64,000 nucleotides of DNA from Pseudomonadota bacterium (GTDB taxonomy: Bacteria; Verrucomicrobiota; Verrucomicrobiia; Limisphaerales; SXTU01), in the NCBI GenBank assembly GCA_009922615.1, contig RFVF01000004.1:44739-108738 (forward strand), in the 5' to 3' direction. The notes under the pieces are model-generated. The model was given only the letters and a program-made list of their open reading frames with translations, did no database searches and was not told the DNA's origin. The first letter of the stretch is position 1. Each line of letters starts with the position of its first letter. Shown here piece after piece: positions 1 through 8,869 of this stretch. A program made the position numbers and the translations under genes.

Positions 1-546
1 CTTGTTCGCACGCAACGAGGAGCCGGTCTCGGTGACTTCGACGATGGCGTCCACGAGCTCGTGGGCCTTCACCTCGGTCGCACCCCACGAAAATTCAACC
101 TCGGCTTTCACGCCATTCTTCTTCAGCCAGCGGTTGGTGAGATTCACCACCTCGGTGGCGATGCGTTTGCCCTGCAAATCCTTCACCGACTTGATCGATG
201 ACTCCTCGGGCACGGCGAGCACCCAGCGCGTGGGCTGGCGAGAAATCTTGCTGAAAATAAATTCGCCGACCTCTTGCACCTTGGAACCGTTTTCCACGAT
301 CCAGTCGTGCCCGGTGATGCCGGCATCGAGGTAGCCATGCTCTACGTAGCGGCTGATTTCCTGCGCGCGGATCAATCGGATTTCCAACTCCTCGTCGTCC
401 ACGTAGGGCACGTAACTGCGGCTGCTCACCTGCACGTTGAAGCCCGCCTTGGCCATCTTCTCGATGGTGGCGTCCTGCAGGCTGCCCTTGGGCAGGCCCA
501 ACCGGAGCTTGGGCTGGGCGGTCGATTTCGTTGCCGTCTTCTTCAT
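1..546 (-). CDS. hisG: ATP phosphoribosyltransferase HisG, 3' end cut by window edge
   Basis: First enzyme of histidine biosynthesis: it condenses ATP with PRPP to give phosphoribosyl-ATP in the cytoplasm. I read 182 codons from the ATG at 546 to base 1 with no stop, so the C-terminal part lies outside the window. The N-terminal lobe is clear: [10 protein letters not shown] near residue 14, then [14 protein letters not shown] around residues 73-86 and the [12 protein letters not shown] segment near 130, typical of the periplasmic-binding-like HisG fold. The short and long (regulatory C-domain) forms cannot be told apart because the end is missing. The gene lies downstream of the hydroxyacid dehydrogenase on the same strand with about 195 bp between them, so it probably has its own promoter. 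Other his genes are not visible here. Confidence 0.93.
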   Translation of the reverse strand, partial: MKKTATKSTAQPKLRLGLPKGSLQDATIEKMAKAGFNVQVSSRSYVPYVDDEELEIRLIRAQEISRYVEHGYLDAGITGHDWIVENGSKVQEVGEFIFSKISRQPTRWVLAVPEESSIKSVKDLQGKRIATEVVNLTNRWLKKNGVKAEVEFSWGATEVKAHELVDAIVEVTETGSSLRANK

Positions 547-701
547 GCTTTGATCACTCGTCGGAGGCTGGCTGGCGGGCGGTTGTCCGCTTCACGCGAG
601 CTCGCGAATACTTTTTTTCCGACTCCACGACGCGCGTGGAGGGGTTTATCTGCCAAGTCCTTCGCGGGAAGGCGATTGTTTTCTTTGGCTTTTTCACTGC
701 G

Positions 702-726
702 ACCCTTGGTGGCGTGTCCACCGGGT
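702..726 (-). terminator. Possible hairpin terminator after the hydroxyacid dehydrogenase
   Basis: Just past the stop codon at 742, the minus strand reads ACCC-GGTGG-acacg-CCACC-aa-GGGT, a nine-base-pair stem with a two-base bulge. There is no clear T run after it, so it may be a weak terminator or simply an inverted repeat. Confidence 0.3.
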
Positions 727-741
727 GGGGAAAATACGGCG

Positions 742-1695
742 CTAACTGTTCACCACATTCTGCGGCGAGCCGGCGAGGAATGCCTTCACGTTTGCGACGG
801 TAGTCTCCATCAGTCGCGCGCGGGCGGCCTTGGCCGCCCACGCCTGATGCGGAGTGATGAGGCAGTTTTTCGCTGCTAGCAGTGGATTCTCCGCCTTCGG
901 TGGCTCCGTGGATAGCACGTCCAGACCCGCGCCGGCCAGACGGCCGTTGTTCAACGCTTCTGCCACCGCCGTCTCATCCAGCAGCGGCCCGCGGCTCGTG
1001 TTCAACAGGAACGCCGACGGTTTCATCAGCGCCAGCCGCGCCGCGTTCACCAATCCTTTCGTCTCCGGCGTCAACGGGCAGTGCAAGCTCACCACGTCCG
1101 CGCGCCGGAACAGCGTGTCCAGGTCCACAAATTCGACGCCATCCTTCGGCGGCTTGGGCGTGCGGCTCGCGGCAATGATCTTCATCCCCAGTGCCCGCGC
1201 GATTTCCGCCGTCGCTTGGCCGATGCGTCCCCAGCCGGCGACGCCAAAAGTCAGCCCGTCCAGTTCGAGCAACGGCGTGCGCGCGTAGCACCAGTCCGCG
1301 GACTTCACCCAGTCGCCCGCGCGCACCGACGCCGCGTGCGCGCCGACGTGATGGCAAAGCTCCAGCAGTAACGCGATGGTGAACTGTGCCACTGCGCGCG
1401 TCCCGTAGAGCGGCACATTGCTCACTGGCACGCCGCGTTCCTTCGCGGCCGCCGTGTCCACGATGTTGTGGCCGGTGGCCGTCACGCTGATGAACTTCAA
1501 TTTCGGCAGGGTTGCAATCACCTCGCGCGGCAGCAGCGCCTTGTTGGTGATGACGATCTCCGCGTCGGCACAGCGCGCCGCCACCTCGCCCGGCGGCGTG
1601 CGGTCATGCACCGTGCAGGGTGCGAGCGCCTGCAAATCCGCCCAGCTCAGATCACCGGGGTTCAGCGTGTAACCATCAAGCACTACGATTTTCAT
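742..1695 (-). CDS. D-2-hydroxyacid dehydrogenase (glycerate dehydrogenase / hydroxypyruvate reductase type)
   Basis: NAD(P)-dependent reductase that interconverts 2-keto acids and D-2-hydroxy acids; hydroxypyruvate or glyoxylate is the likeliest substrate. The 317-residue protein has the family's usual length. The Rossmann nucleotide site is GVAGWGRIG near residue 147. The catalytic triad follows in order: Arg in LLNTSRGPL (about 231), Glu in STEPP (about 260) and His in ITPHQAW (about 280). I placed the start at the ATG at 1695 because MKIVVLDGYTLNP is the normal N-terminus; an upstream in-frame extension has no family-like sequence. Exact substrate cannot be decided from sequence. It stands alone between hisG and the DUF1080 gene, all on the minus strand. 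Confidence 0.9.
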   Translation of the reverse strand: MKIVVLDGYTLNPGDLSWADLQALAPCTVHDRTPPGEVAARCADAEIVITNKALLPREVIATLPKLKFISVTATGHNIVDTAAAKERGVPVSNVPLYGTRAVAQFTIALLLELCHHVGAHAASVRAGDWVKSADWCYARTPLLELDGLTFGVAGWGRIGQATAEIARALGMKIIAASRTPKPPKDGVEFVDLDTLFRRADVVSLHCPLTPETKGLVNAARLALMKPSAFLLNTSRGPLLDETAVAEALNNGRLAGAGLDVLSTEPPKAENPLLAAKNCLITPHQAWAAKAARARLMETTVANVKAFLAGSPQNVVNS

Positions 1696-1822
1696 GCGCG
1701 GAAGTGAAGCGGAGGCGAGCCGTAAGCGAAAGCGTGAAACGCAAACCACGCCGCTTCGTTCTTGGGTGAGCGATGACTTCGGACGGCTGCCAATACCCTG
1801 CGATGCGTGTCGTGAGACGCGC

Positions 1823-2527
1823 TCAATTCTTCGGCACCCGCACCTTGAGGTTGCGAAACCAGCACTCGTCGTTGTGGTAGGTGAGCATGATGTGCCCTTC
1901 TACCTTGGTGCCGAAGTCCGGGATGTTTTTGAACTTGCTCTTCGCCAGGCCGGCCTTCACCTCGTCACTGCCGAGATCGAACGAAAGCACCTTGGCCCCG
2001 TTGAGCCAGTGCTCGCAGTGGTTGCCCTGCACGAGGATGCGCGAGAGATTCCATTCGCCGACGGGCTTGAGCTTCTTGTCCTTCGCCGGCGGCAGCACGT
2101 CGTAGAACGAGGCCGTCTGACGGTGCGGACCGATCTTGCCGTCGGGATGCCCGTCGTCGTCCAGCATCTGATACTCGTGGCCGGGGGCCTTCGGGCGCTC
2201 CTCAAGCACGCAATACTTGATGCCGTTGTTGCCAGCGGGCGCGATACGCCATTCCCAGACGAGGTCGAAGTCGCCGAATTTCTGCTCCGTGATGATTTCG
2301 CTCCCTTTGACTTTGGCGACCGTCTTGAGCGTGCCGTCTTGAATTTCCCAGCCCGCCGCAGGCATCGCCTTCTGTCGATAGCCGCGCCAGCCGGTGAACG
2401 TCTTGCCATCGAAGAGCAACTTCCAGCCGTCCTTTTTCTCCGCTTCGGTCAGCGTGTTGTGTGAGTCGGCTGCCGAGGCGAGGGAGAGGCTCAGAAGCAT
2501 GGCAAAGGCAATGGCTGGAATTTTCAT
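1823..2527 (-). CDS. Secreted DUF1080 (3-keto-disaccharide hydrolase-like) protein
   Basis: A 234-residue exported protein made of one DUF1080 domain, a concanavalin-like jelly-roll fold abundant in Planctomycetes and Verrucomicrobia; some members hydrolyse 3-keto-disaccharides. The start at 2527 gives a clean signal peptide ending near SLASAADS. The domain opens with GWKLLFDGKTFTGWRGY (about residue 33) and contains the usual DFDLVWEWRIAPAGNNGIKY core and a C-terminal GHIMLTYHNDECWFRNLKV strand near 210-230. It probably acts in the periplasm or at the surface on saccharides or glycosides, but family membership does not fix the substrate. A second DUF1080-like domain is buried in the giant protein at 14923-23079. 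Confidence 0.85.
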   Translation of the reverse strand: MKIPAIAFAMLLSLSLASAADSHNTLTEAEKKDGWKLLFDGKTFTGWRGYRQKAMPAAGWEIQDGTLKTVAKVKGSEIITEQKFGDFDLVWEWRIAPAGNNGIKYCVLEERPKAPGHEYQMLDDDGHPDGKIGPHRQTASFYDVLPPAKDKKLKPVGEWNLSRILVQGNHCEHWLNGAKVLSFDLGSDEVKAGLAKSKFKNIPDFGTKVEGHIMLTYHNDECWFRNLKVRVPKN

Positions 2528-2603
2528 AAGTGCGTAGCGCGCCGCTGTTGTCGGATTCAATTCGCCGTCGTGCAAGCTGAAATTCGCAACCGACTCCATC
2601 GCA

Positions 2604-5600
2604 TCACTTCGCATCCCCGACCGTCACGCGCAACTCCGCGCCGTTGCAGCGGATTTCGGGGACATACATCGCGTGGCCCAACACTGGCAGCGCGTGGAAA
2701 ACGCCGGGGACTTCCGCACGCATCTCGTAGCGGAGCTGCCAGACGCCTTCGGGGAGCTTGTCGAGGAAGAGGGCCACCTTGCGGTCGCGCAGCTCCTGAT
2801 AGACCCAACGATCGCGGCCGGTGAAGTCGGGCTCACCGATGCCGATGGGCCGGGGCAGGGCGATGCCAACAGGGCGCGCAGCGGCCAGACGAGCGGCCGG
2901 CGCTCCGGGGGCAATCGCGATGGCTGGCTCGGCTACCGCCACCTCCGCAGCGACCGCTGGCACCGCCGCCCCGACTTTGGACTTCGGACCCTTGGACTTT
3001 GGACTCTTCGCGGGCGCGGGCGCCGGCGCAGGCTTCCCGACTTCCCCAAACTTCCGCTCCACCGCGCCGCTCTTCAGCTCACGCGCATACAGCGATTCAC
3101 CGCTGCGGACGGCCACGGCCTCGAAGCCGGCGGGCTTCAGGTCCTCGAAGAGCAAATACTCGTAGTTATTTTTCGCCTCGATGGTCAGGACGGTCTCGAT
3201 GCGCTCGCCGCTCTTCACGGACTCGCCATCGAGCAGCGGCACCTTGTCGTAGAGCAGGCCCTTGAGCAGGGTGGGGCGGCCCACCAGCTTGAAGTATTCG
3301 CGCTTCACGAAAATCTCGTTGCCGCTCGGAGGGATGGGCTCTTCCAGACTGAAGAACTTGGCTTCGGCGGCGAAGTAAACCGGCCCCTCGCCCTTGCGCC
3401 GGATGCGGATGTCGTTCGCGCCGTCCTTGATGAGCTTGGTGTCAACGGCGAAGCGGCTGGGCGCAGCGAAGACCTCCGCGCCGCTGACCTTGCGCTTGGC
3501 GATGCTCGTGCCGTTCACGGTCACCTCGTATTCCAACTCGGGTGACAGTTCCTTGGTCACGCGCAAGTAGTCGTTGAGCGCGAGCACGGTGATGGCGGTG
3601 TCGCTGGTGTTGCTCCACTGCGCGCCGCGCCGGCCCTTGAGCAGCCAGTTGGTGACGGGCTCGATGAGCTTGTTCTGCGGGTCAATCGCCAGCAACGCGC
3701 GGAGGGCGAAGGCCGTCGCCTCCACGCCGCCGTCGGACCAGCGCCAGTAAATGCCGTCCTCGCCCCAATGCGCGGTGCCCATCACGCCGGCGTTCGCGGG
3801 CAACTGGCCGTCGATGAGCACGCTGGCGTCGGGCCGCTCGTCGCGCTTCACGCCGTTCTCCAGGTTCGCGATGAGCGTCTTGGCCTCCGCCGCCTTGCCG
3901 AAGTGGTGCGCGGCGAGCGCGAGGAGGGCGCGAGTGTAAGCGTTCAGGACCTCACGGTTTTTCCACAGGTTGTCCCACGCTTTGGTCTGGAATTGGGAAA
4001 GTCCGGCCTGCTTCGCGTCCGCGCGTTGCTCAGCGAGCGCGTGCAGCATGAAGGCCTGCATGTCGTGGTTCAGTTCTTCCTCGACGAGTGTCTTGTCGAG
4101 GAACGCCGCGGCGCGCTCCAGCACGTTGGCTTTCAGCGCCACGCCGGATTGCTTCGCGAGCGTGAGGCCCCACACGACGTAGGCGGTCATCCAACGGTCG
4201 CTCTGACCTTCCTTCCACCAGCCCCAGCCGCCGTCGCCGTGCTGGAAGTCGTAGAGGCGCTTCAAGCCGGCGTCGGTCATTTCGTTCAGCTTGGACAGGT
4301 CTTTCTTCACGCCAAGGTTCGGCGGGGCGGCACCACCAGCACGAGCTTCAATGCCGCCGAATACGCGGCTCATCACGTCCTCGGGCTGAAGGCCCAGGTC
4401 TTTCAACGTCCTCGCCGTGACCACCGACGGCAGAAAGCGGCTCATGGTCTGCTCAGTGCAGCCGTAGGGGTAATCAATCAGGTAGGGCAGGGCGTCGAGC
4501 ATCGTGACCGCGAGGCTGGGCGCGACCTGCACGACGAGCGTGGTGGTGTCCTTCTTGCGCGCGGCGGGGATGTCGAGCCGCACGGTGATGTCAGAGCCGC
4601 GCACCTTGCCGGCCTTGGTGAGGAAGCGCTCGATGCCGTGCTCGTGGACGGGATAGGTCTTCTCCATTGCGTCGCTGAACTTGCCGCCGACGGCTGTGGT
4701 CTTGAGCCAAACTTCGCCGGGCGTCACGACGCGGGCCTTCCAGTCGGCGCGTCCTTCGGAGTTGGGCGGAACCTTCAAGACCACGTCGCGCCCCCTTACC
4801 CCGGCCCTCTCCCCCGATGCGGGCGAGGGAGGTAGAAAAGTCAGCCCGGAGCCACCGGCTTCAAGCGAAACTTTCACGTCGAGCGGTTGGTCGGTGTTAT
4901 TGTTCACCACCGCACTCAAGACAACTTCATCGCCGACGACGAAGAAGCGCGGGGCCTGCAGTCGCACGATGAGCGGCTGCTTCGTGCGCGTGGTGGTGTT
5001 CGCGATGCCGAACTGCGCGCCGCTGCCGACCGCGCGGGCGGTGGCCTTCCAGCCGGTGAGCGTGTCGGGATACTTCACCGGCACGCGCGCGGTGCCGTCT
5101 GCGCCGGTCTTCACATCCGGCAGCCAGGTGATGGTGGAGCGGAAGTCGGTGCGGACGACGACGTTTGGTTCCTCGTCGCCTTCGCCAGCAGCTTGCTTGT
5201 CGCCCTTGGCCTTCTCGTCGCGAAGCATTACCTTCGGCATTGGTGCCGGGGCAGCAGCGAGTGCCACCGCATCCATCGCGACGGCTCCGACCGGCGCACT
5301 CATCGGCATGGCCAACCCCCGCATCCGGTTCGCATTCGCGCCGCCACCGAAGGCCGCCTGTTCCTCCCGCGCCATGCCGGACTTTCGCAGTTCCTGCAAA
5401 TCCCCTTTGTCGCTCTCTCCCTCGAAGGCCCAGTTCTTCCGCCGGTCGGCACGTTCGAGCGCGTCGCTCTGCTCCAGCACCATCTTTACGCCGTCCTCCT
5501 CCCACTCCACGAGCTTCGCGTAGGACTTCTGGTTGAACGTGCTCTGCGTCTGCGTCCGCTGCTGGCGCTTCGTGCCGAAGTAGAACTGCCGCGGGTCGCC

Positions 5601-7667
5601 CGCGTAGTCGCTCTGGATGTAATAGACCGACTCGTCCACCAGCCCCACCGCCACTTCGGCGGCGACGGGCTTGCCCTCGTGGTCGCGCGCGGTCACGAGC
5701 AACGTTCCCTCCTCGCGCGGCTGGTATTGGGCGCGGTCGGGCTTTACGTCCACGGTGAGGAAATGCTTCGTGGGCGGCACGATGACTTGCTTCGTGTCCA
5801 GGTGAACCTGTTTGTCCGCAACCATCGCGGCGCTGAGGAAGACGTTCGGCACATGCTCGTCGCTGAGTTGAAGTTCGACCAACTTCACCGTGCCCGTGAG
5901 ATGCACCACCTGATGGCTGATAAGCTCCTCGGCCTCGACCGTGAAGAGCACGTAACGGTCGTTGCTGTTCGCCACGAGCATGACCGGAGCCTTCTGCCCG
6001 CTGCGGAAAGTGTCGCGGTCCACGATGATTTCCACGCCGCCGTGCCGGTAGCCGAGTTCGGCGGTCACGTTGTTCGCGACCCACAGCGTCGTCTCCGCGC
6101 GGATGGGCTGCGGTGGGCGATTGGGAAAGGCGTCTTCCGTGAGCCAGGTGACTTTGTAATAGCCCTCGCGCTCAGGCGTGAAGACCAAGTCCACCTTGCC
6201 CTCGGCGTCGGTCTTGAGCGTGCGCGTGAGTATGTCGTCGCTGTGGTAGCCACGGAATTTTAGCCGCCACGGACGCTGGCCCACTTGCGGCGGGGGCGGA
6301 AACTTCCCGTCGGACTGAAGCGCCTTCAGCTCCGGCCCCTTCACTTCCTTGCCGGCGGGGTTCACCCAGATTTCCTCCCAATACTCGCGCGTGACCTTGA
6401 CGATGCCCGCGATGACGGCGGGCTGCTCGTTCGCGTCCTGCGCGCGGAAGTTCACCGTCGCCTTGTCGCCGGGCTTGTGGAGGTTGTGCTCCGGCTTGGC
6501 GTGGACGTAGTAGCGCTGGCGCGTGACGCGCACGGTGCCGCTGCCGGTGATTTCGCGGCGACTGGCATCCACCACGCGCGCCTCGATGCGGAACTCGAAG
6601 TCCTGCCCGTAATCCTTTGGCGACTCGAACTCCAGCGTCGCCTTGCCCGTCGCATCGGTCTTCAAGGTCTCGCGTTTCAAAATCTGCCCGCCCCCGCCCC
6701 CGCGCCAGTAGCGTCCACGACCGAAGCGGCCTTCGTTCTCCTCGTAGAACCAACCGAACTCACGCGGCTCCTTCCACGCGAAGTAATACGGGTTCTGATG
6801 CACGATGACCTCGACCGTCGCGTTCGCCACCGGCCCGCCGAAGTAGTAATCCGCCTGCACGTTTACCTCCACGCGGTCGCCGGTGCGGAAGGCCTTCTTG
6901 CGCCTGCCTTCCTCGGGCGTCTGCACGGCCACCTTGAACTCCGGCAGCTTGTATTCCTCCAGCCGGAAAAGCGTCGCGCTGCCGATGTGCTGGTTGTTCG
7001 CCTTGTCGCGGAACTGCACGTGATACTCGCCGAGGCGCTGCTGCTCCGTGAGTTCGAGCGACGCCCAGCCGGTTCCGAACTCGTTCAGCTTGAGGTCGCC
7101 TTCCTTCACCTTCGCGCCGTCCGGGCCGGTGATGGAGTAAGCAATCGTCTCGTTCGCGGGCGTGGAATAGACCGAGCCGTTGTAGCGACGAACAACCGCC
7201 TTCCACTCGACCTTCTCCTTCGGGCGATAAGCCGGGCGGTCGGTGAACGCGTAGATGCGCCACGACTCGTGCGGCTCGCGATACCAATACGCGCTGCCAG
7301 GACTGAAGGCCTGCTTGTCGCCCGCGATGGCGCTGGCGAACAGCTCGTTGTTCGAGTTCGGCGTGCGGGTGAGCTCGAAGACGGCGAGGCCGTCCTTGTC
7401 TGTGACCTTGTCCTGCGCGCGGGACTCCCATTGGTTGTTCGCGACGTGCCAGCGCTCCCAGATGCGGGCCTTTGCCTTGGGCAACGGCTTGCCCGAAAGC
7501 GCGTCGGTGACGAAGACGAGTGCCTGCTTGCCGCTCGCCTTGAGCACCAGCGCGGCGTCGGTCACCAGCACCAGTTCGCGCGCGGACTGCCCGCCGCCCT
7601 GCGCGTGCAGCACGTAGGCCCCGGGCCGCAGCTTGCCGTCCACGCGCGGCGAGGCGTTGCCCGGCCG
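2604..7667 (-). CDS. Alpha-2-macroglobulin family protein, downstream part after frameshift
   Basis: C-terminal five-sixths of a bacterial alpha-2-macroglobulin, a periplasmic protease trap, read without its own start codon from about 7667; the upstream part is the next entry. It carries MG2-type domains (YAFTDRPAYRPKEKV), the bait-region neighbourhood, an A2M core (TITWLPDVKTGADGTARV) and an intact thioester motif, PYGCTEQ, near combined residue 1420, followed by the alpha-alpha toroid (HGDGGWGWWKEGQSDRWMTA). The CxEQ motif means it could still form a covalent protease adduct if full length. Odd features are an in-frame palindromic insertion at 4805-4829 and a heptad repeat at 2974-3002 encoding a Lys/Pro/Ser linker. 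Residues near 830-910 are Met/Ala-rich low complexity. The joined product would be about 2040 residues, large for the family. Confidence 0.85.
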   Translation of the reverse strand, partial: RPGNASPRVDGKLRPGAYVLHAQGGGQSARELVLVTDAALVLKASGKQALVFVTDALSGKPLPKAKARIWERWHVANNQWESRAQDKVTDKDGLAVFELTRTPNSNNELFASAIAGDKQAFSPGSAYWYREPHESWRIYAFTDRPAYRPKEKVEWKAVVRRYNGSVYSTPANETIAYSITGPDGAKVKEGDLKLNEFGTGWASLELTEQQRLGEYHVQFRDKANNQHIGSATLFRLEEYKLPEFKVAVQTPEEGRRKKAFRTGDRVEVNVQADYYFGGPVANATVEVIVHQNPYYFAWKEPREFGWFYEENEGRFGRGRYWRGGGGGQILKRETLKTDATGKATLEFESPKDYGQDFEFRIEARVVDASRREITGSGTVRVTRQRYYVHAKPEHNLHKPGDKATVNFRAQDANEQPAVIAGIVKVTREYWEEIWVNPAGKEVKGPELKALQSDGKFPPPPQVGQRPWRLKFRGYHSDDILTRTLKTDAEGKVDLVFTPEREGYYKVTWLTEDAFPNRPPQPIRAETTLWVANNVTAELGYRHGGVEIIVDRDTFRSGQKAPVMLVANSNDRYVLFTVEAEELISHQVVHLTGTVKLVELQLSDEHVPNVFLSAAMVADKQVHLDTKQVIVPPTKHFLTVDVKPDRAQYQPREEGTLLVTARDHEGKPVAAEVAVGLVDESVYYIQSDYAGDPRQFYFGTKRQQRTQTQSTFNQKSYAKLVEWEEDGVKMVLEQSDALERADRRKNWAFEGESDKGDLQELRKSGMAREEQAAFGGGANANRMRGLAMPMSAPVGAVAMDAVALAAAPAPMPKVMLRDEKAKGDKQAAGEGDEEPNVVVRTDFRSTITWLPDVKTGADGTARVPVKYPDTLTGWKATARAVGSGAQFGIANTTTRTKQPLIVRLQAPRFFVVGDEVVLSAVVNNNTDQPLDVKVSLEAGGSGLTFLPPSPASGERAGVRGRDVVLKVPPNSEGRADWKARVVTPGEVWLKTTAVGGKFSDAMEKTYPVHEHGIERFLTKAGKVRGSDITVRLDIPAARKKDTTTLVVQVAPSLAVTMLDALPYLIDYPYGCTEQTMSRFLPSVVTARTLKDLGLQPEDVMSRVFGGIEARAGGAAPPNLGVKKDLSKLNEMTDAGLKRLYDFQHGDGGWGWWKEGQSDRWMTAYVVWGLTLAKQSGVALKANVLERAAAFLDKTLVEEELNHDMQAFMLHALAEQRADAKQAGLSQFQTKAWDNLWKNREVLNAYTRALLALAAHHFGKAAEAKTLIANLENGVKRDERPDASVLIDGQLPANAGVMGTAHWGEDGIYWRWSDGGVEATAFALRALLAIDPQNKLIEPVTNWLLKGRRGAQWSNTSDTAITVLALNDYLRVTKELSPELEYEVTVNGTSIAKRKVSGAEVFAAPSRFAVDTKLIKDGANDIRIRRKGEGPVYFAAEAKFFSLEEPIPPSGNEIFVKREYFKLVGRPTLLKGLLYDKVPLLDGESVKSGERIETVLTIEAKNNYEYLLFEDLKPAGFEAVAVRSGESLYARELKSGAVERKFGEVGKPAPAPAPAKSPKSKGPKSKVGAAVPAVAAEVAVAEPAIAIAPGAPAARLAAARPVGIALPRPIGIGEPDFTGRDRWVYQELRDRKVALFLDKLPEGVWQLRYEMRAEVPGVFHALPVLGHAMYVPEIRCNGAELRVTVGDAK
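2974..3002 (-). repeat. Heptanucleotide repeat (CCAAAGT type) inside the alpha-2-macroglobulin gene
   Basis: On the minus strand there are four tandem copies of a CCAAAGT-like unit: two exact CCAAAGT, one CCGAAGT and one expanded CCAAGGGT. They encode part of a SPKSKGPKSKV linker. The same heptamer occurs as four perfect copies in an unrelated gene at 29877-29904. Confidence 0.75.
4805..4829 (-). repeat. Palindromic repeat inserted in frame in the alpha-2-macroglobulin gene
   Basis: CCCTCTCCC at 4805-4813 pairs with GGGCGAGGG at 4821-4829 (one T-G wobble). The surrounding minus-strand translation reads LPPSPASGERAGVRGRD, the peptide typical of a dispersed bacterial palindrome translated in one frame; the opposite strand gives the equally typical PLTPALSPDAGEGG. 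The reading frame is kept. Confidence 0.75.
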
Positions 7668-7668
7668 G

Positions 7669-8721
7669 TACGTCGGTCGTGAGGTTGGCCGTATAGAGCG
7701 TGAGCTCGATGGTTTTCAAGTTGCGCCAGTTCAGGTGGAACTGGACTTCCGAGTCCGGCAGGAAGACGTGGCTGACGGACACGCCGAGGTTTACTTGGGT
7801 GATGTTGCGAATTTGCTGCTGCGCCTGCTCCCAGTAACGCGTCTCGCCCTTGTTGAACTCCGCAACCAGCCGCCGGAACAGCGCGAGCGCCTTCACGTAA
7901 TCCTGCTCCTGCGTCCAGTTGCCGTCCTTGAGCGGGACGGCGCGGCCTTGGTTCATCATCCATTCGGCGTAGTGATACAGCGCGTCATCATACCAATCCG
8001 TCCCTTTGCCGGGCTTGAGCGCCGCCTCGAAATGCTCCGGCACCCGCGCGCGCGCATCCCAGTCACCGCCGTGATACTGGAACGACACCGCGAGGAGATA
8101 ATGCGCGTGGGCCTTGTCGTTCTCCGTGGTGGCTATCTTCAGCACGTTCTCGAGAATGTTCAGCGGGACGACGTTGCCGTAGTTCCCGTAGCGGTAATAC
8201 GGCTCCGCCTGCGGCGGCTTGGCGGAGCGCCATACGATGCTGAGGTAACGCGTCCGCGACTCCTCCGACGCCCGCTGCCCGGCCCACCAGTCCAGCACTT
8301 GCGCGTAATGCTGCCACGCCGTGCCCCAGTTGCGCTGGTTGCGCGGCGTCCAGTGCGAGTCTCCGAGTGACTCCTGAATCTCGACCCACACGCGATCCTT
8401 CTCCTCTTCGCGCTGCACATCGCGCACGAGCGCGTTCAGCTCCTGCCGGGCGTGGTTGAACTTGGTGTTGTCCGCGCGCTGCGTGCTGGCCTCGGAGCGC
8501 CACAGCGTATCCGCCCGCCGGAACAGCACCCAGCGCTGCTCGGCGGGCGGGAGATTCGTCACGTTTACGGCGCGGTAAAGCTCGTTGGCCTTGGCGAAAG
8601 ATTTCTCGGCAACGAACTTCTCCGCCTCCGCCTTCTGCGCGGCGTAGTTCGCGGTTGGTTCAGCGGAATGAATTTGGCAGGCGAGCGAAAGAAAAGTAGC
8701 GACAACCAGCAGCGGTCTCAT
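7669..8721 (-). CDS. Alpha-2-macroglobulin family protein, N-terminal part before frameshift
   Basis: 351 codons from the ATG at 8721 to about 7669, where homologous reading switches frame into the previous entry. The N-terminus is a signal peptide (LLVVATFLSLAC, cleavage likely after QIHSA). It is followed by a helical, TPR-like region of about 250 residues with paired aromatic helices (TAWQHYAQVLDWWAGQ; YDDALYHYAEWMMNQ), as often found ahead of the macroglobulin domains in PVC homologues. It ends in a beta segment, TIELTLYTANLTTDV. The original frame stays open but turns into Arg/Ala-rich nonsense overlapping the true frame. One indel near 7660-7670 restores a continuous protein, so the gene is either a recent pseudogene or carries a sequencing error. 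Confidence 0.75.
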
Positions 8722-8812
8722 AGCGGCAGGTTAGACGGTGCGTTCAGGAAAACACTCCCGAAATGGCTGGCGGAGGCAGCGAGGTTTTTATTTCGCAACT
8801 GTTCCCTTGGCT

Positions 8813-8830
8813 TTGGTAGCTTCCCCGTCG
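8813..8830 (+). promoter_or_regulatory. Promoter-like motif TTGGTAGCTTCCCCGTCG
   Basis: Sits 57 bp upstream of the DUF1552 start, in the divergent space with the alpha-2-macroglobulin gene. It matches three other sites (28498, 32773, 44130) to a TTGSYAGCYTCS consensus. I read TAGCTT as a possible -10-like core; this is inference from recurrence. Confidence 0.4.
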
Positions 8831-8869
8831 TCGCACAGCGCAAAACGTTCCATGTCCGGACAGGTCGTC

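Noticed and set aside
3768..4835. Plus-strand open frame of about 355 codons opposite the alpha-2-macroglobulin gene
   Set aside because: It is the antisense shadow of a well-supported gene, Arg/His/Gly/Val-rich, with no recognisable motif. Many such frames occur because of the high G+C.
4927..6084. Minus-strand open frame of 385 codons within the alpha-2-macroglobulin gene
   Set aside because: It is a shifted-frame translation of the same gene, with extreme Arg/Gly/Ala content and no domain.
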